Part shown: positions 42,963-51,352 of the stretch, piece by piece
How the letters are laid out: every line of letters starts with the position of its first letter
Position numbering within the stretch: the first letter of the stretch is position 1
Source: Lachnospiraceae bacterium
GTDB taxonomy: Bacteria; Bacillota; Clostridia; Lachnospirales; Lachnospiraceae
NCBI GenBank assembly: GCA_910574865.1
Contig: CAJTDN010000004.1
Coordinates: 186,001-250,000 of the forward strand
Direction: 5' to 3'
DNA length: 64,000 nt
Position numbers and translations under genes: made by a program
The notes under the pieces: generated by a model
The model's input: only the letters and a program-made list of their open reading frames with translations
Database searches by the model: none
Told to the model about the DNA's origin: nothing

Positions 42963-43002
42963 CCCTCCACCTTTACACCAACCTTTTTTGAACTGCTAAA
43001 AT
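42962..43002 (+). promoter_or_regulatory. Double-MerR operator and promoter, copy 2
   Basis: ACCCTCCAC-N4-ACACCA-N2-CTTTTT spans 42962-42988 and overlaps the regulator's stop. TTTACA (42972-42977) and TAAAAT (42997-43002) have a 19-bp spacer. Both elements lie at the same offsets from the motif (+10 and +35) as in copy 1. Confidence 0.78.
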
Positions 43003-43035
43003 AATGTAGTAAAAACGAAAAAGGAGGACAGGTTG

Positions 43036-43770
43036 ATGGAAGAAATCATCAGCGTAAAACAACTTTCAAAATCTTATGGCAGATTGAATGCCGTGCAGGG
43101 CCTGGATTTGTCAGTAACACAAGGTTCGGTCTTCGGGTTGCTTGGGGCAAACGGTGCAGGAAAAAGCACCACAATCGAATGTATGTTAGGCACAAGAAAA
43201 CCCGATGCAGGTACGGTTTCCATTTTAGGGATGGCCCCACTCCTGCAAAGAAAACAGCTTTTTGAAAATGTCGGTGTTCAATTCCAGGAAGCGAATTATC
43301 AAGATAAAGTGACGGTTTCCGAATTGTGCGAAGTAACACAGTCGCTCTATAAGAATGCTGCAGATTATGGGGAACTTCTGAAACAGTTTGGCATCTTTGA
43401 TAAAGCAAAAAGTATGGTAAAGGAGCTTTCAGGAGGACAGCGGCAAAAGCTGTTTATTGTTTTGGCTTTGATACCGCAGCCTAAAGTTGTTTTTCTGGAC
43501 GAGCTGACCACGGGGCTTGACGCAAAAGCCAGACGAGAGGTATGGAAAATCTTATCTGACCTCAAAGAAAAAGGACTGACCATTTTTCTGACCTCGCATT
43601 TTATGGATGAGGTAGAAGCATTATGCGACACAATCTGCATACTAAAAAAGGGGAAAGCCGTCTTTTATGGAACAGTAGAAGAAGCCATTGCAGGCAGTCC
43701 TTATGACAAATTTGAAGATGCGTACTTATGGTATTCTGACGAGGGGGTAAGCGAAAATGAGAACATTTAA
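43036..43770 (+). CDS. ABC transporter ATP-binding protein
   Basis: A 244-residue drug-exporter-type ATPase. Walker A is GANGAGKSTT, signature ELSGGQRQKLFIV, Walker B KVVFLDELTTGLD, switch LTSHFMDE. Walker B has LDELTTG rather than LDEPTSG, a tolerated variant. It overlaps the permease gene by 14 bases. It is transcribed from the double-MerR promoter. AAGGAGG precedes ATG 43036. Confidence 0.9.
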   Translation: MEEIISVKQLSKSYGRLNAVQGLDLSVTQGSVFGLLGANGAGKSTTIECMLGTRKPDAGTVSILGMAPLLQRKQLFENVGVQFQEANYQDKVTVSELCEVTQSLYKNAADYGELLKQFGIFDKAKSMVKELSGGQRQKLFIVLALIPQPKVVFLDELTTGLDAKARREVWKILSDLKEKGLTIFLTSHFMDEVEALCDTICILKKGKAVFYGTVEEAIAGSPYDKFEDAYLWYSDEGVSENENI

Positions 43771-44500
43771 AACAATGCTGAAAAACGAAATGAAACTGTC
43801 CCTGAGGGATATGAACATGGTCATATTTGCAATCTGTATTCCACTCGTGGTTTTGATTATACTTGGCGTTATTTACGGCGACAAACCAGCTTTTGAAGGT
43901 GCAGAGTACACATTTCTCGATCAGTCCTTTGGAGCGTTGTCAACGATTGCGATTTGTGCAGGCGGCGTTATGGGGTTGCCTCTTGTGGTATCCGATTACC
44001 GAAGCAGAAGGATATTGAAACGCTTTAAGGTCACTCCTGTCAGCCCCGTAATGATTTTAACGGTGCAGGTGGTGATTTACATAATTTATTCCGTTGCATC
44101 GCTTGCATTGCTCTATATAGTATCCACGCTCTTTTTTGGCTTCCACCTGCTTGGTTCTCTGCCTGCTTTCCTTGGCGGATATATATTGGTAATGCTCTCC
44201 ATATTCAGCATTGGTATGATGGTTGGGGGAATCTCTCCCAGCTCTCAGACAGCGAGCGTGATCGCAAGCCTGCTCTATTTCCCAATGCTTATTTTTTCTG
44301 GAGCAACCCTGCCGTATGAGGTAATGCCGAGTGCATTGCAAAAGATAGCGGATATTCTGCCTTTGACACAGGGGATAAAGATTTTGAAAGCTGCTTCGTT
44401 AGGACTTCCAATTGAGAATATTTTTGTTTCTCTTATTGTCATGGCGGTACTTGCTGTCATTTGTATCGGTGTGTCCTTTCGCTTTTTCAGATGGGAGTAA
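43757..44500 (+). CDS. ABC-2 type permease
   Basis: A 247-residue six-helix ABC-2 permease. It has the RRILKRFKVTPVSPVMIL loop and YFPMLIFSGATLPYEVMP near the fifth helix, the ABC-2 motif of drug exporters. It pairs with the upstream ATPase. The likely substrate is a hydrophobic drug or peptide; sequence alone does not say which. Confidence 0.88.
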   Translation: MRTFKTMLKNEMKLSLRDMNMVIFAICIPLVVLIILGVIYGDKPAFEGAEYTFLDQSFGALSTIAICAGGVMGLPLVVSDYRSRRILKRFKVTPVSPVMILTVQVVIYIIYSVASLALLYIVSTLFFGFHLLGSLPAFLGGYILVMLSIFSIGMMVGGISPSSQTASVIASLLYFPMLIFSGATLPYEVMPSALQKIADILPLTQGIKILKAASLGLPIENIFVSLIVMAVLAVICIGVSFRFFRWE

Positions 44501-44824
44501 CAAGTAATATGGGATGGCTCTTATTCTCTCTTTGTGGGAGCAAAACCCGTAATAGGATCAGAGAGGACATGGTGCCTGCCCGCTAAACGCCTCCTCTGGG
44601 GAAATTTTTTGAAATGATTTTCAGGGTGTAGAGCAGGCCGCAGAAAACAACAAATTTCGCCCGGCAGGTCGTAGGCCAACCGGGCGAATATAGAAGTATT
44701 ATGAAGTTGATTTACATGGTATAGTACATACTCGGTAAATGTGGCATGAAAAAGGGCTGCTGTAGGCTACCTTTATTTTGTTTGGGCGCATGAAAATCCC
44801 GCCACCACAACAACGGTTTTTCTA
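44501..44824. other. Intergenic stretch with inverted repeat copy A
   Basis: No gene is recognised between the permease stop and the GNAT gene. The main feature is the left 71-bp inverted repeat at 44664-44734, described separately. Confidence 0.6.
44664..44734 (+). repeat. 71-bp inverted repeat, copy A
   Basis: This 71-bp block, starting GCAGGTCGTAGGCC and ending CATACTCG, occurs in reverse orientation at 50612-50682 with five mismatches by my count (66 of 71 identical). The match stops abruptly at both ends. The two copies face each other across 5.9 kb of cargo like terminal inverted repeats, but no flanking direct duplication is seen. Confidence 0.88.
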
Positions 44825-45403
44825 TTACCCGTTTTGCAGCTGTGTCATACCCTTTGTTTCATAATAATCGGTTCTCGTCATACCATATAAATAGTAATCG
44901 CAATAGGTATTCACCATTTTTCCGTCGCGGATATGTCCCTCACGCTTAAACCCTGCGTTTTCCAATGTTTTATATGACGCGATATTTAGAACATGGACAT
45001 CAGCCCATAATCGTTGTAATTCTGTTTTTTCAAAACAAAAAATCACTACTTCAGTTAATGCTTCTGCCATAAGACCATTTCCTTGATAAATCGGAGAAAG
45101 CCGGAACGCCACCTTTGCCATGCGATCATTTTCAATGAGATATACCCACATCTCACCAATTACTTTATTGTCCTTTTTATAAACAATTCCCCAATGAAAG
45201 CTCTTTGTAGGTCGTTCCTTTTTTTGAAATAACAATTCCGGGTTTAAGTCACTTTTTCCGGGACGTTTCCCCCAATATTGATACAACGATTTGTCGCCCA
45301 ACCATTCTTTCAAATCATCAATATCATCATACTGCAAAGGACGTAATAGGAGCCTTTCTGTATCAAGTATCGGTTTGTTCTGAATATAATCTTGTAGTTT
45401 CAT
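44825..45403 (-). CDS. GNAT acetyltransferase, RimJ/RimL-like
   Basis: A 192-residue GNAT-family protein. TERLLLRPLQYDDIDDLKEW at the start is typical of RimJ/RimL-like enzymes, and the acetyl-CoA region reads RLSPIYQGNGLMAEALTEVV. NIASYKTLENAGFKREG is motif B. The substrate may be a protein N-terminus or a small molecule; resistance functions exist in the family but are not shown here. It lies nine bases downstream of the TrmO-like gene on the same strand. Confidence 0.85.
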   Translation of the reverse strand: MKLQDYIQNKPILDTERLLLRPLQYDDIDDLKEWLGDKSLYQYWGKRPGKSDLNPELLFQKKERPTKSFHWGIVYKKDNKVIGEMWVYLIENDRMAKVAFRLSPIYQGNGLMAEALTEVVIFCFEKTELQRLWADVHVLNIASYKTLENAGFKREGHIRDGKMVNTYCDYYLYGMTRTDYYETKGMTQLQNG

Positions 45404-45412
45404 AAAGCCCCC

Positions 45413-45889
45413 TTAGAAATTGAATACTTGTTCCCAATTAAAGCATCCGGACGCTTCTGTGCTTTTCGGCCATTCACTGCACCATACGGGAACGCCGGGG
45501 GTCTCCACTCTGTCAAAACTCGGCGTATATGGCTTTATATCCAATACGGGAGTGTTGTCGTTCGCGTCAATAAAAGTAAGCCGAATAATTCCCCTGTTAA
45601 GATCAATACTGATAATTTCTGATGTTGTTAAAGCAATAGGGTTAGGACGGGCGGGCGACCTTGTGGCGAAAACGCCCATTACTGATGGTGCATTTTTATA
45701 TGGCTGTTCGGTTTGTAATATCTTTCTGTCTGATTGATTATCACAATCACTGAACCACCACACTACATTGATATGACTAAATCCTTCCAATGCTTGCAGT
45801 CCAGGAATATATTCCGGCTCTAATTCTATAAATGCTCCATTGTGATCATTCTTTACCTTTCCAATAGGCTTTAATTGATAATCGTTCAT
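45413..45889 (-). CDS. TrmO/TsaA-type SAM-dependent methylase
   Basis: A 158-residue protein of the TsaA/TrmO family, whose characterised members N6-methylate threonylcarbamoyl adenosine in tRNA. Conserved parts are IGKVKNDH, LEGFSHINVVWWF, MGVFATRSPARPNPIALT and LDIKPYTPSFD. It starts at 45889 after GGAGG. It is probably co-transcribed with the GNAT gene. As cargo on a mobile element it may act on a drug or small molecule rather than tRNA. Confidence 0.85.
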   Translation of the reverse strand: MNDYQLKPIGKVKNDHNGAFIELEPEYIPGLQALEGFSHINVVWWFSDCDNQSDRKILQTEQPYKNAPSVMGVFATRSPARPNPIALTTSEIISIDLNRGIIRLTFIDANDNTPVLDIKPYTPSFDRVETPGVPVWCSEWPKSTEASGCFNWEQVFNF

Positions 45890-45990
45890 ATCGTACCTCC
45901 TGTTTTTCGTTGTGAGTTCAGTATAATACCTCACATCATGTGAGATACAAGAGGGAAAATAAAAATGCCCTGCATTTTTGCAGGACATTA

Positions 45991-46803
45991 CTACCTTAAT
46001 TCCAAAGGTATTTGTATTTCAGTCAGGTACTTTGCCGGATTACTTTCATTCCATGCCCCTCTATGCACAATTTGGCGCATAGGATTGGACATTCGATATT
46101 CACTGTTTTTTTGCAGCCATTCAGCAAAAGCAATATACGCTCCTTTGATATTTGAAAAATCACCATACACCATCGTACAGGCCATAACAGGTACAGGCTC
46201 AATCGTGCGGAAACAGAATGGAGCAATATCTTTGCATAACTTATTTACAGGAACGCATAACTCAATATCTACATTTTGTTCCTTATATTCTGTGTCGTGA
46301 TAAACGGAAAATGTATGATTGGACATTTCTATTTTCTGCTCTTTGGCAAAAGCAGAAAGTTCATTCCATAAATCACCCTCGGAGTAATATGTCGGAACAA
46401 CTCTACGCAAAGATAACACTTGATACTCTGGTATCGCCTTAATGGAAATATTGTAATGAAGTTCCCCTTTGCTTTCTTGTATCTCGTTTTTTGCTATCGC
46501 AATTTTCCGTATTTTCTCCTGCTCGTTTTGTATAGTCTGCTCGATTTCTAATCGTTTTTTTTCAAGGGTTTCAAGAAGTAAACGATCATTCATTTCAAGC
46601 GCAAGTGCAATTTCAGAAACAAGAAAGCCACTGTCACGCAAATACAATATTCTGTTCAGACGGGGGATTTGAGTTACAGAGTACATTCGGTGTCCCGTCC
46701 ATTTATCGACTTCTGCTGGTTTCAACAGCCCCACTTCATCATAATATCGAAGCATACGAATAGATACTTGTGTCAGCTTTGAAAATTCACCTATTCTAAA
46801 CAT
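45991..46803 (-). CDS. MerR regulator with GyrI-like effector domain
   Basis: A 270-residue regulator: an N-terminal MerR HTH (FRIGEFSKLTQVSIRMLRYY, then TGHRMYSVTQIPRLNR), a coiled coil (about 80-120), and a GyrI-like drug-binding domain from about 125 to 270. This is the BmrR/BltR layout, in which binding of cationic or aromatic drugs activates an efflux gene. It stands 100 bases upstream of the TrmO gene on the same strand and has an operator dyad over its own promoter. Confidence 0.88.
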   Translation of the reverse strand: MFRIGEFSKLTQVSIRMLRYYDEVGLLKPAEVDKWTGHRMYSVTQIPRLNRILYLRDSGFLVSEIALALEMNDRLLLETLEKKRLEIEQTIQNEQEKIRKIAIAKNEIQESKGELHYNISIKAIPEYQVLSLRRVVPTYYSEGDLWNELSAFAKEQKIEMSNHTFSVYHDTEYKEQNVDIELCVPVNKLCKDIAPFCFRTIEPVPVMACTMVYGDFSNIKGAYIAFAEWLQKNSEYRMSNPMRQIVHRGAWNESNPAKYLTEIQIPLELR

Positions 46804-46823
46804 CTTATCACCTCTTGTATATC

Positions 46824-46852
46824 ATTATACTTGAAGTTTTTTACACTTCAAG
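46824..46852 (-). promoter_or_regulatory. MerR-GyrI promoter with 23-bp dyad
   Basis: On the minus strand TATAAT (plus ATTATA at 46824-46829) directly follows the dyad CTTGAAG-N9-CTTCAAG (46830-46852). The dyad occupies the region between -35 and -10, as expected for a MerR-family operator. Confidence 0.72.
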
Positions 46853-46977
46853 CAGATTTGGCACATATCCATAACGGAGAAACGGCATAGCCCCAAAAGC
46901 CGCGCCGTTTTCCGAAAACAATTCTTTATGCTGTTTCCCCAAAAAAATGTTTTGAAACCAAAATACTTGTTTTCCCA

Positions 46978-47038
46978 TAACGACACACAGGGCACAGTAT
47001 CAGAAGAATCAGAATATACTTCGGATCCGATGTTCTAA
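46978..47038 (+). pseudogene. 3' fragment of a 41306-type gene
   Basis: The last 20 codons of a relative of the gene at 41306-41971 remain in frame and end SEYTSDPMF before TAA (47036-47038); the intact gene ends AEYASNPMF. No coding sequence for the rest is present upstream. It is followed by the same type of terminator. Confidence 0.78.
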
Positions 47039-47055
47039 AATTAAGAATAAAAAAG

Positions 47056-47079
47056 CGATGCAGTCTGCATCGTTTTTTT
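47056..47079 (+). terminator. Relic terminator of the hot-spot edge
   Basis: CGATGCA (47056-47062) pairs with TGCATCG (47066-47072), then seven T residues (47073-47079). The loop is shorter than in the related terminators at 41987 and 50682. Confidence 0.8.
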
Positions 47080-47093
47080 GCCACAAATAGATT

Positions 47094-47164
47094 TTATTTT
47101 AGCTTTATCTCGTTTGTATCACTAACCAACCATTCCATTGAAACATGCAAGGCAATCTTCAATG
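47094..47164 (-). pseudogene. 3' fragment of an XRE regulator gene
   Basis: On the minus strand ALHVSMEWLVSDTNEIKLK followed by a stop matches the end of the intact regulator at 50727-50996 (SDTDEIKLK). Upstream sequence diverges after about 25 codons. This preserves the order 41306-type gene end, terminator, XRE end without cargo. Confidence 0.78.
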
Positions 47165-47372
47165 TTTGCCATATGGCACCTCCCACCTACATTGTATATT
47201 TCATACTCTGCCCGTGGAATGTTGCTATATGCGTCAAACCTACATTTTATTATTCCTCATGCCTCTTGAAAAGAAAAAAATAATACGTTATCGTTAGTTT
47301 ACCAAAGTTCGCAGAAACGGCGAGGAATAAAATTGCTATTTGCTGTATGCTATATGTAAGGAGGTCAAAGAC

Positions 47373-48257
47373 ATGGAATGGTTAAATAGTCTAAGTAAGG
47401 CCATTGAATATATCGAAAATCACTTAGAGCAGGAAATATCGTTTGACGAAGCGGCCCGGATTGCGAGCTGTTCAACCTATTACTTTCAGCGGATTTTCTC
47501 TTATGTCGCCGGTATATCGTTGGCAGAATATATCCGCAGGCGCAGAATGACGCAAGCTGCCTTTGAATTACAGCGAACAGATAAAAAAGTTTTGGAGATT
47601 GCCTTAAAATATGGGTATGCCTCCCCGACTTCTTTTAACAGAACGTTTCAGTCCGTACATGGGATTTCCCCTGTTGCAGCCAAACAAAAAGGGGCTGTTC
47701 TAAACGCTTACCCGCCAATCCGATTTTCCGTAAAAGTTTCAGGAGGGAGTGCAATGTCCTACCACATTATTGAGAAGCCTGCTTTTCATATCGTAGGTAT
47801 CCGTATGAATTTGGTTGACGATATGGAAGAAAATCAGAAAAACGTTCCTCTTTTTTGGGAACAAGCGTTGAATGACAGGCGCTTTTCCGAACTGTGCGAA
47901 TTAAACAATGCTGCGCCAAATGGGATTTTAGGTATCAGCGTATATGAAAATCCCGAAAATATCTTTTATTATATTGCAACGTCCAGCACCAATAAGGCAC
48001 CTGATGGAATATGCGAATATGAAATTCCCGCCTCTACATGGGTTGTTTTTGAAAACGATGGATATTTCAAAGAGAATGTCCAATCAGTCTTTAGAAGACT
48101 TTATACGGAATGGCTGCCTTTTTCGGGGTACGAGTATGCCGGTCTGCCGGACATTGAAGTATATCCTATCCAAAACAAAACAGTCCAGTCCGGCCATTCC
48201 GAAGTATGGATTGCTATAAGAAAAGAAAAGGAGAATGAAAATGGAGTATCAAATTGA
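47373..48257 (+). CDS. AraC regulator with GyrI-like effector domain
   Basis: A 294-residue regulator. The N-terminal AraC HTH pair spans residues 8-105 ([20 protein letters not shown], then [20 protein letters not shown]). A GyrI-like effector domain spans about 128-290 ([20 protein letters not shown]). This architecture, the Rob/MarA-type HTH with GyrI sensor, responds to drugs or bile-like compounds in known cases. AAGGAGG precedes the ATG. It starts an operon with a separate GyrI protein and an ABC exporter. The last 17 bases overlap the GyrI gene. Confidence 0.9.
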   Translation: MEWLNSLSKAIEYIENHLEQEISFDEAARIASCSTYYFQRIFSYVAGISLAEYIRRRRMTQAAFELQRTDKKVLEIALKYGYASPTSFNRTFQSVHGISPVAAKQKGAVLNAYPPIRFSVKVSGGSAMSYHIIEKPAFHIVGIRMNLVDDMEENQKNVPLFWEQALNDRRFSELCELNNAAPNGILGISVYENPENIFYYIATSSTNKAPDGICEYEIPASTWVVFENDGYFKENVQSVFRRLYTEWLPFSGYEYAGLPDIEVYPIQNKTVQSGHSEVWIAIRKEKENENGVSN

Positions 48258-48696
48258 GATCAGAGAAATAGAGCCTGTGCGCGTGGCTTACATCAAATTC
48301 AAAGGGTTTGCCCCGGAAGCAAACAAAGTGTTTCCAAATGTATTCAAATCTATTCGAGGGCAATCAAACGGAGCGCCGTTCTTCTGTTATTTGTCAATGA
48401 ACCAGGAGACCAAAATGGGCGATATGGAACTCTGTGTGCCGACGGAAGCCACTCCTGCGGGAAATGGAATTGAAGTAAAGGAAATACCCCGGATAAAGGC
48501 CGTGTGTGTAACACATATTGGTTCCTATGAAACGCTCACATCTGCTTATGCTGCGATTGACAGCTATGCGGCAGAAAACCGTTTGAAGCTGTGTCCGCCT
48601 TTCCGGGAAGTTTTCATTAAAGGCCCTGGAATGTTTTTGAAAGGAAATCCAGACAAATATATCACGGAAATACAATTTCCCATCCAGGAGAACTAA
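48241..48696 (+). CDS. Stand-alone GyrI-like small-molecule-binding protein
   Basis: A 151-residue GyrI-like domain without a DNA-binding part ([17 protein letters not shown] at the start, [20 protein letters not shown] in the second half). Such proteins bind and may hydrolyse or sequester hydrophobic cations. It is placed between its AraC-GyrI relative and the ABC exporter, with overlap on the left and five bases on the right, so all four are one operon. A drug-sequestering or sensing role is inferred. Confidence 0.85.
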   Translation: MEYQIEIREIEPVRVAYIKFKGFAPEANKVFPNVFKSIRGQSNGAPFFCYLSMNQETKMGDMELCVPTEATPAGNGIEVKEIPRIKAVCVTHIGSYETLTSAYAAIDSYAAENRLKLCPPFREVFIKGPGMFLKGNPDKYITEIQFPIQEN

Positions 48697-48701
48697 GTGC
48701 C

Positions 48702-49652
48702 ATGTATGCTATTGAAGTCAATAAAGTGGTTAAAAAATATAAAAATGGTGTGCAGGCGTTAGATCGGTTAAGCCTATCTGTTCAGAAAGGGCAAATCTTT
48801 TCCCTGCTGGGTCAGAACGGGGCGGGCAAATCAACACTCATTCGTATTTTGACAACATATTTGCAGCCAACAGCCGGTGAAGTTACTATGCTCGGAAAGG
48901 ATATTTATAGCGAAGCAGCAGCTATCCGTTCTGAAATTGCCTGTGTTTCACAGCATATTTCCATTGACACGCACCTTTCTTTAGAGGAAAACATGATATT
49001 TCAAAGCCGTTTATATAAAATCCCGAAAGCTGCCGCACAGAAGCGAATGGAGAAGCTGATCGCAGATTTTGATTTAAGCAAATATCGGAAATATCCTGTA
49101 TCTTCTTACTCTGGCGGTGTGAAACGCCGACTGGATATTGCATTAAACATGATGTCAAATCCGCACATTTTGTTTTTGGATGAACCTACGGTTGGCATGG
49201 ATATTCAGTCACGCATGGCTATGTGGGATATGATGAGAAAAATCCGGGATGATTTTGGAACGACAATTTTTCTCACAACCCACTATTTGGAGGAAGCAGA
49301 TCAGCTAAGTGACGCAATCTGCATTATGAAAGGGGGAAAGGAAGCCATACAGGGCAGTCCAGACACCTTAAAGTCCATACTTCGTCAATCTGTTATTCAG
49401 GTGAAGTTTGCGGACAGCAAGGACGCACAAAAATATCTCCCCCTTTTGCAGCAGCACCAGCCCGCTCAAACATTCTCTATACGGAACGCCTCTGTACTCT
49501 GTAATTCCAGTGATGAACATCCCAGCATGGCCGATTTGATGTCTTTCCTTTTGGAATATCACATTCCATTGTTAGGAATTGAAATCTTGCAGCCCACATT
49601 GGAAGATGTTTTTCTGCGTTTGACACAGGACGGACGGGAGGGATGTGCATGA
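48702..49652 (+). CDS. DrrA-type ABC ATP-binding protein
   Basis: A 316-residue ATPase of the DrrA family. Walker A is GQNGAGKSTL, signature YSGGVKRRLDIAL, Walker B HILFLDEPTVGMD, switch TTHYLEEADQ. The C-terminal 90 residues form the DrrA-type regulatory tail (LEIL-QPTLEDVFLRLT region). DrrA-DrrB pairs export anthracyclines and other hydrophobic drugs. It overlaps the permease gene by four bases. Confidence 0.92.
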   Translation: MYAIEVNKVVKKYKNGVQALDRLSLSVQKGQIFSLLGQNGAGKSTLIRILTTYLQPTAGEVTMLGKDIYSEAAAIRSEIACVSQHISIDTHLSLEENMIFQSRLYKIPKAAAQKRMEKLIADFDLSKYRKYPVSSYSGGVKRRLDIALNMMSNPHILFLDEPTVGMDIQSRMAMWDMMRKIRDDFGTTIFLTTHYLEEADQLSDAICIMKGGKEAIQGSPDTLKSILRQSVIQVKFADSKDAQKYLPLLQQHQPAQTFSIRNASVLCNSSDEHPSMADLMSFLLEYHIPLLGIEILQPTLEDVFLRLTQDGREGCA

Positions 49653-50404
49653 GTGTTTTTACTATTTTGTATCGGAATATCAAATGGCGCTTTCACAATT
49701 CCTTTACCATTATTGTGACGATTTTGCAGCCACTCCTTTGGTTAGTGCTTTACAGTGCGGTTGCTTCTCAAACAATGCAGGGAACAGGGATTGTCAATTA
49801 TACAGGCTTTATCCTGCCCGGTCTTATTATATTGGTGAGCTTTTCCGCTTGCAGCAGCGGAGGAATTATGAACTACATGATGAAAGCAGACGGCAGCTTT
49901 TACCGCATTTTGATTGCGCCGGTAAGACGGACATCCATTGTTTTAGGGCAGCTTTTAGAGGCGGTGCTATGCACATTTCTTGAAGTTTTCATTATGGGAG
50001 CTATCAGCCTTTTGTTCTCCGTAGAAATTGCCGCTGACATTGGAGCAATTTTGCTGGCTATACTACTGGTGTTTTTAGGGGCTTTCTTTATATCAGGGAT
50101 GGCGTATGGAATTAGCCTTATTCTCCCGAATGAAGTCGTTTATGAAACAGTAATGAACGCAATCGTACTGCCTCTATTTTTCCTTAGTACCGCACTGTTT
50201 CCGGCAGGAGGAATGGATGGGATTTTAGGCGTTATCGTCAATCTAAACCCTTTTACTCATATCATCAATGCTTTACGTTCTTTATTGCTGAACGGAACAC
50301 TTGCAACTAGGGAACTGCTTTTCGTGTTTATTCTCTATTTGGTAATGGGAGGTATCAGTTTTAGCTGGGCGCTACACCGCTTAAACCGTGAAACAGCCCT
50401 ATAA
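49649..50404 (+). CDS. DrrB-type ABC permease
   Basis: A 251-residue six-helix permease (ILYRNIKWRFHNSFTIIVTI at the start) with the ABC-2 motif around MNAIVLPLFFLSTALFPAGG and NLNPFTHIINALRSLLL. It is the partner of the DrrA-type ATPase. The start at 49649 is chosen over ATG 49643 because GGGAGGG fits it. The operon ends here, just before the repeat block at 50434. Confidence 0.9.
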   Translation: MSVFTILYRNIKWRFHNSFTIIVTILQPLLWLVLYSAVASQTMQGTGIVNYTGFILPGLIILVSFSACSSGGIMNYMMKADGSFYRILIAPVRRTSIVLGQLLEAVLCTFLEVFIMGAISLLFSVEIAADIGAILLAILLVFLGAFFISGMAYGISLILPNEVVYETVMNAIVLPLFFLSTALFPAGGMDGILGVIVNLNPFTHIINALRSLLLNGTLATRELLFVFILYLVMGGISFSWALHRLNRETAL

Positions 50405-50433
50405 ATGATCGTGATAAATGCTTGCTGCCGGAT

Positions 50434-50527
50434 GACGGCAAAAGAAAAAAAGCCGTCGTGCAGCAGCTCTTTTGACACGCCTGTTCTATCAGCGGCGGCT
50501 TTGAATAAATCAAGGCCGCCGTTCTTT
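50434..50527 (+). repeat. Hairpin block shared with 28.5 kb
   Basis: GACGGC-N12-GCCGTC (50434-50457) with a poly-A loop and CGGCGGCTTTGA-N5-TCAAGGCCGCCG (about 50493-50521) form two hairpins. The same two hairpins with similar spacing occur in opposite orientation at about 28551-28639. The block is a conserved noncoding part of these elements, perhaps a terminator pair. Confidence 0.7.
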
Positions 50528-50611
50528 TGCCCTCCACACAGAATGACGACGCCCTGACGATAGGTACACAGTCAAAAAAAGTCTGACCCTGGTGACGGGG
50601 ACAAGCGGCCA

Positions 50612-50682
50612 CGAGTATGCACTATACCATGTAAATCAACTTCATAACACTTCTATATTTGCCCGGTTGGTCTATGACCTGC
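50612..50682 (-). repeat. 71-bp inverted repeat, copy B
   Basis: The reverse complement of copy A (44664-44734) with five mismatches. Its outer end abuts the terminator at 50682, so the repeat stops exactly where the conserved flank resumes. Confidence 0.88.
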
Positions 50683-50711
50683 GATGCAGTCTGCTGATTG
50701 CATCGTTTTTT
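50682..50711 (+). terminator. Terminator at the right edge of the hot spot
   Basis: CGATGCA (50682-50688) pairs with TGCATCG (50699-50705), followed by six T residues. It is the third version of the hot-spot terminator and faces the XRE gene. Confidence 0.82.
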
Positions 50712-50726
50712 CGCTGCTGATAGATT

Positions 50727-50996
50727 TTATTTTAGCTTTATCTCGTCTGTATCACTAACCAGCCATTCCATTGAAACATGCAAGGCTTTTGCCAACATAT
50801 GCAGCTCTGCATCGCAGACATGTCGCTGGTTCTTCTCTATACGCGATATGATCAGAGGCGTCATATCCTCCATGCCCATAAACTGAATCCTTTGGGCAAG
50901 CTCCTCTTGTGTAATCGGAGGCTTTTGCAGTGCGCGGCCCAATCTTACTTTATCAGAGCATATATTTCCTTTTATTGTAAACATGCTTCTACCCAT
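50727..50996 (-). CDS. XRE family regulator
   Basis: An 89-residue repressor-type protein. The HTH covers residues 12-75 (LGRALQKPPITQEELAQRIQ, then DMTPLIISRIEKNQRHV, and LHMLAKALHVSMEWLVSDTD). It is transcribed toward the cargo region and lies at the boundary between cargo and the second element gene run. Its C-terminal end is duplicated as a relic at 47094-47164. It may repress transfer or replication genes of the element. Confidence 0.85.
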   Translation of the reverse strand: MGRSMFTIKGNICSDKVRLGRALQKPPITQEELAQRIQFMGMEDMTPLIISRIEKNQRHVCDAELHMLAKALHVSMEWLVSDTDEIKLK

Positions 50997-51254
50997 TCAA
51001 AAATCTCCATTTTCTCTGTCTTATTTAGATATTTTTTATCGTGTCTATTGATTTTATACTGAAACAAGATATAATGTTGGATAGGGTGGATATTTATTAT
51101 CTTGTTTAGATGGAAATATGTTTTTTTTATGATTGTCTGCGACCAATGCGGTTCATGCTTTGATAATGGCCATATAGTGAGGATTGCGTAGTGAAGAACT
51201 TCTTTGGCGTGGTATGGCAGATAAAATGGCACAAAAGTGGCATAGGAAATGCCG

Positions 51255-51327
51255 ATGACATGGAAAAGAAAATCTGTTATACTTATATCGTCTACAAGTG
51301 GGTTCTCAGGAATCTGCTTGTTTTTTT
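51255..51327 (+). promoter_or_regulatory. Promoter, leader and terminator (attenuator-like), copy 3
   Basis: ATGACA (51255-51260), 17-bp spacer, extended -10 TG-TATACT (51275-51283). Twelve bases later CAAG-N2-GGTT...AATC-N2-CTTG (51295-51320) forms a hairpin followed by seven T residues (51321-51327). It has the same layout as the leaders at 31793 and 53017 but a shorter leader. Confidence 0.65.
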
Positions 51328-51352
51328 ATTTTCAGGAAAGGAGTTCGATACT

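Larger units (their letters stand above)
46853..47372. other. Relic of the hot-spot edge inside intergenic DNA
   Basis: No intact gene is present. The stretch 46978-47164 carries the end of a relative of the 41306 gene, a terminator and the end of an XRE gene, listed separately. The rest holds no recognised feature apart from the AraC promoter region at the right. Confidence 0.65.

Noticed and set aside
44664-50682. Complete IS or transposon with its own transposase
   Set aside because: No transposase or recombinase is encoded between the inverted repeats and no target duplication is seen.
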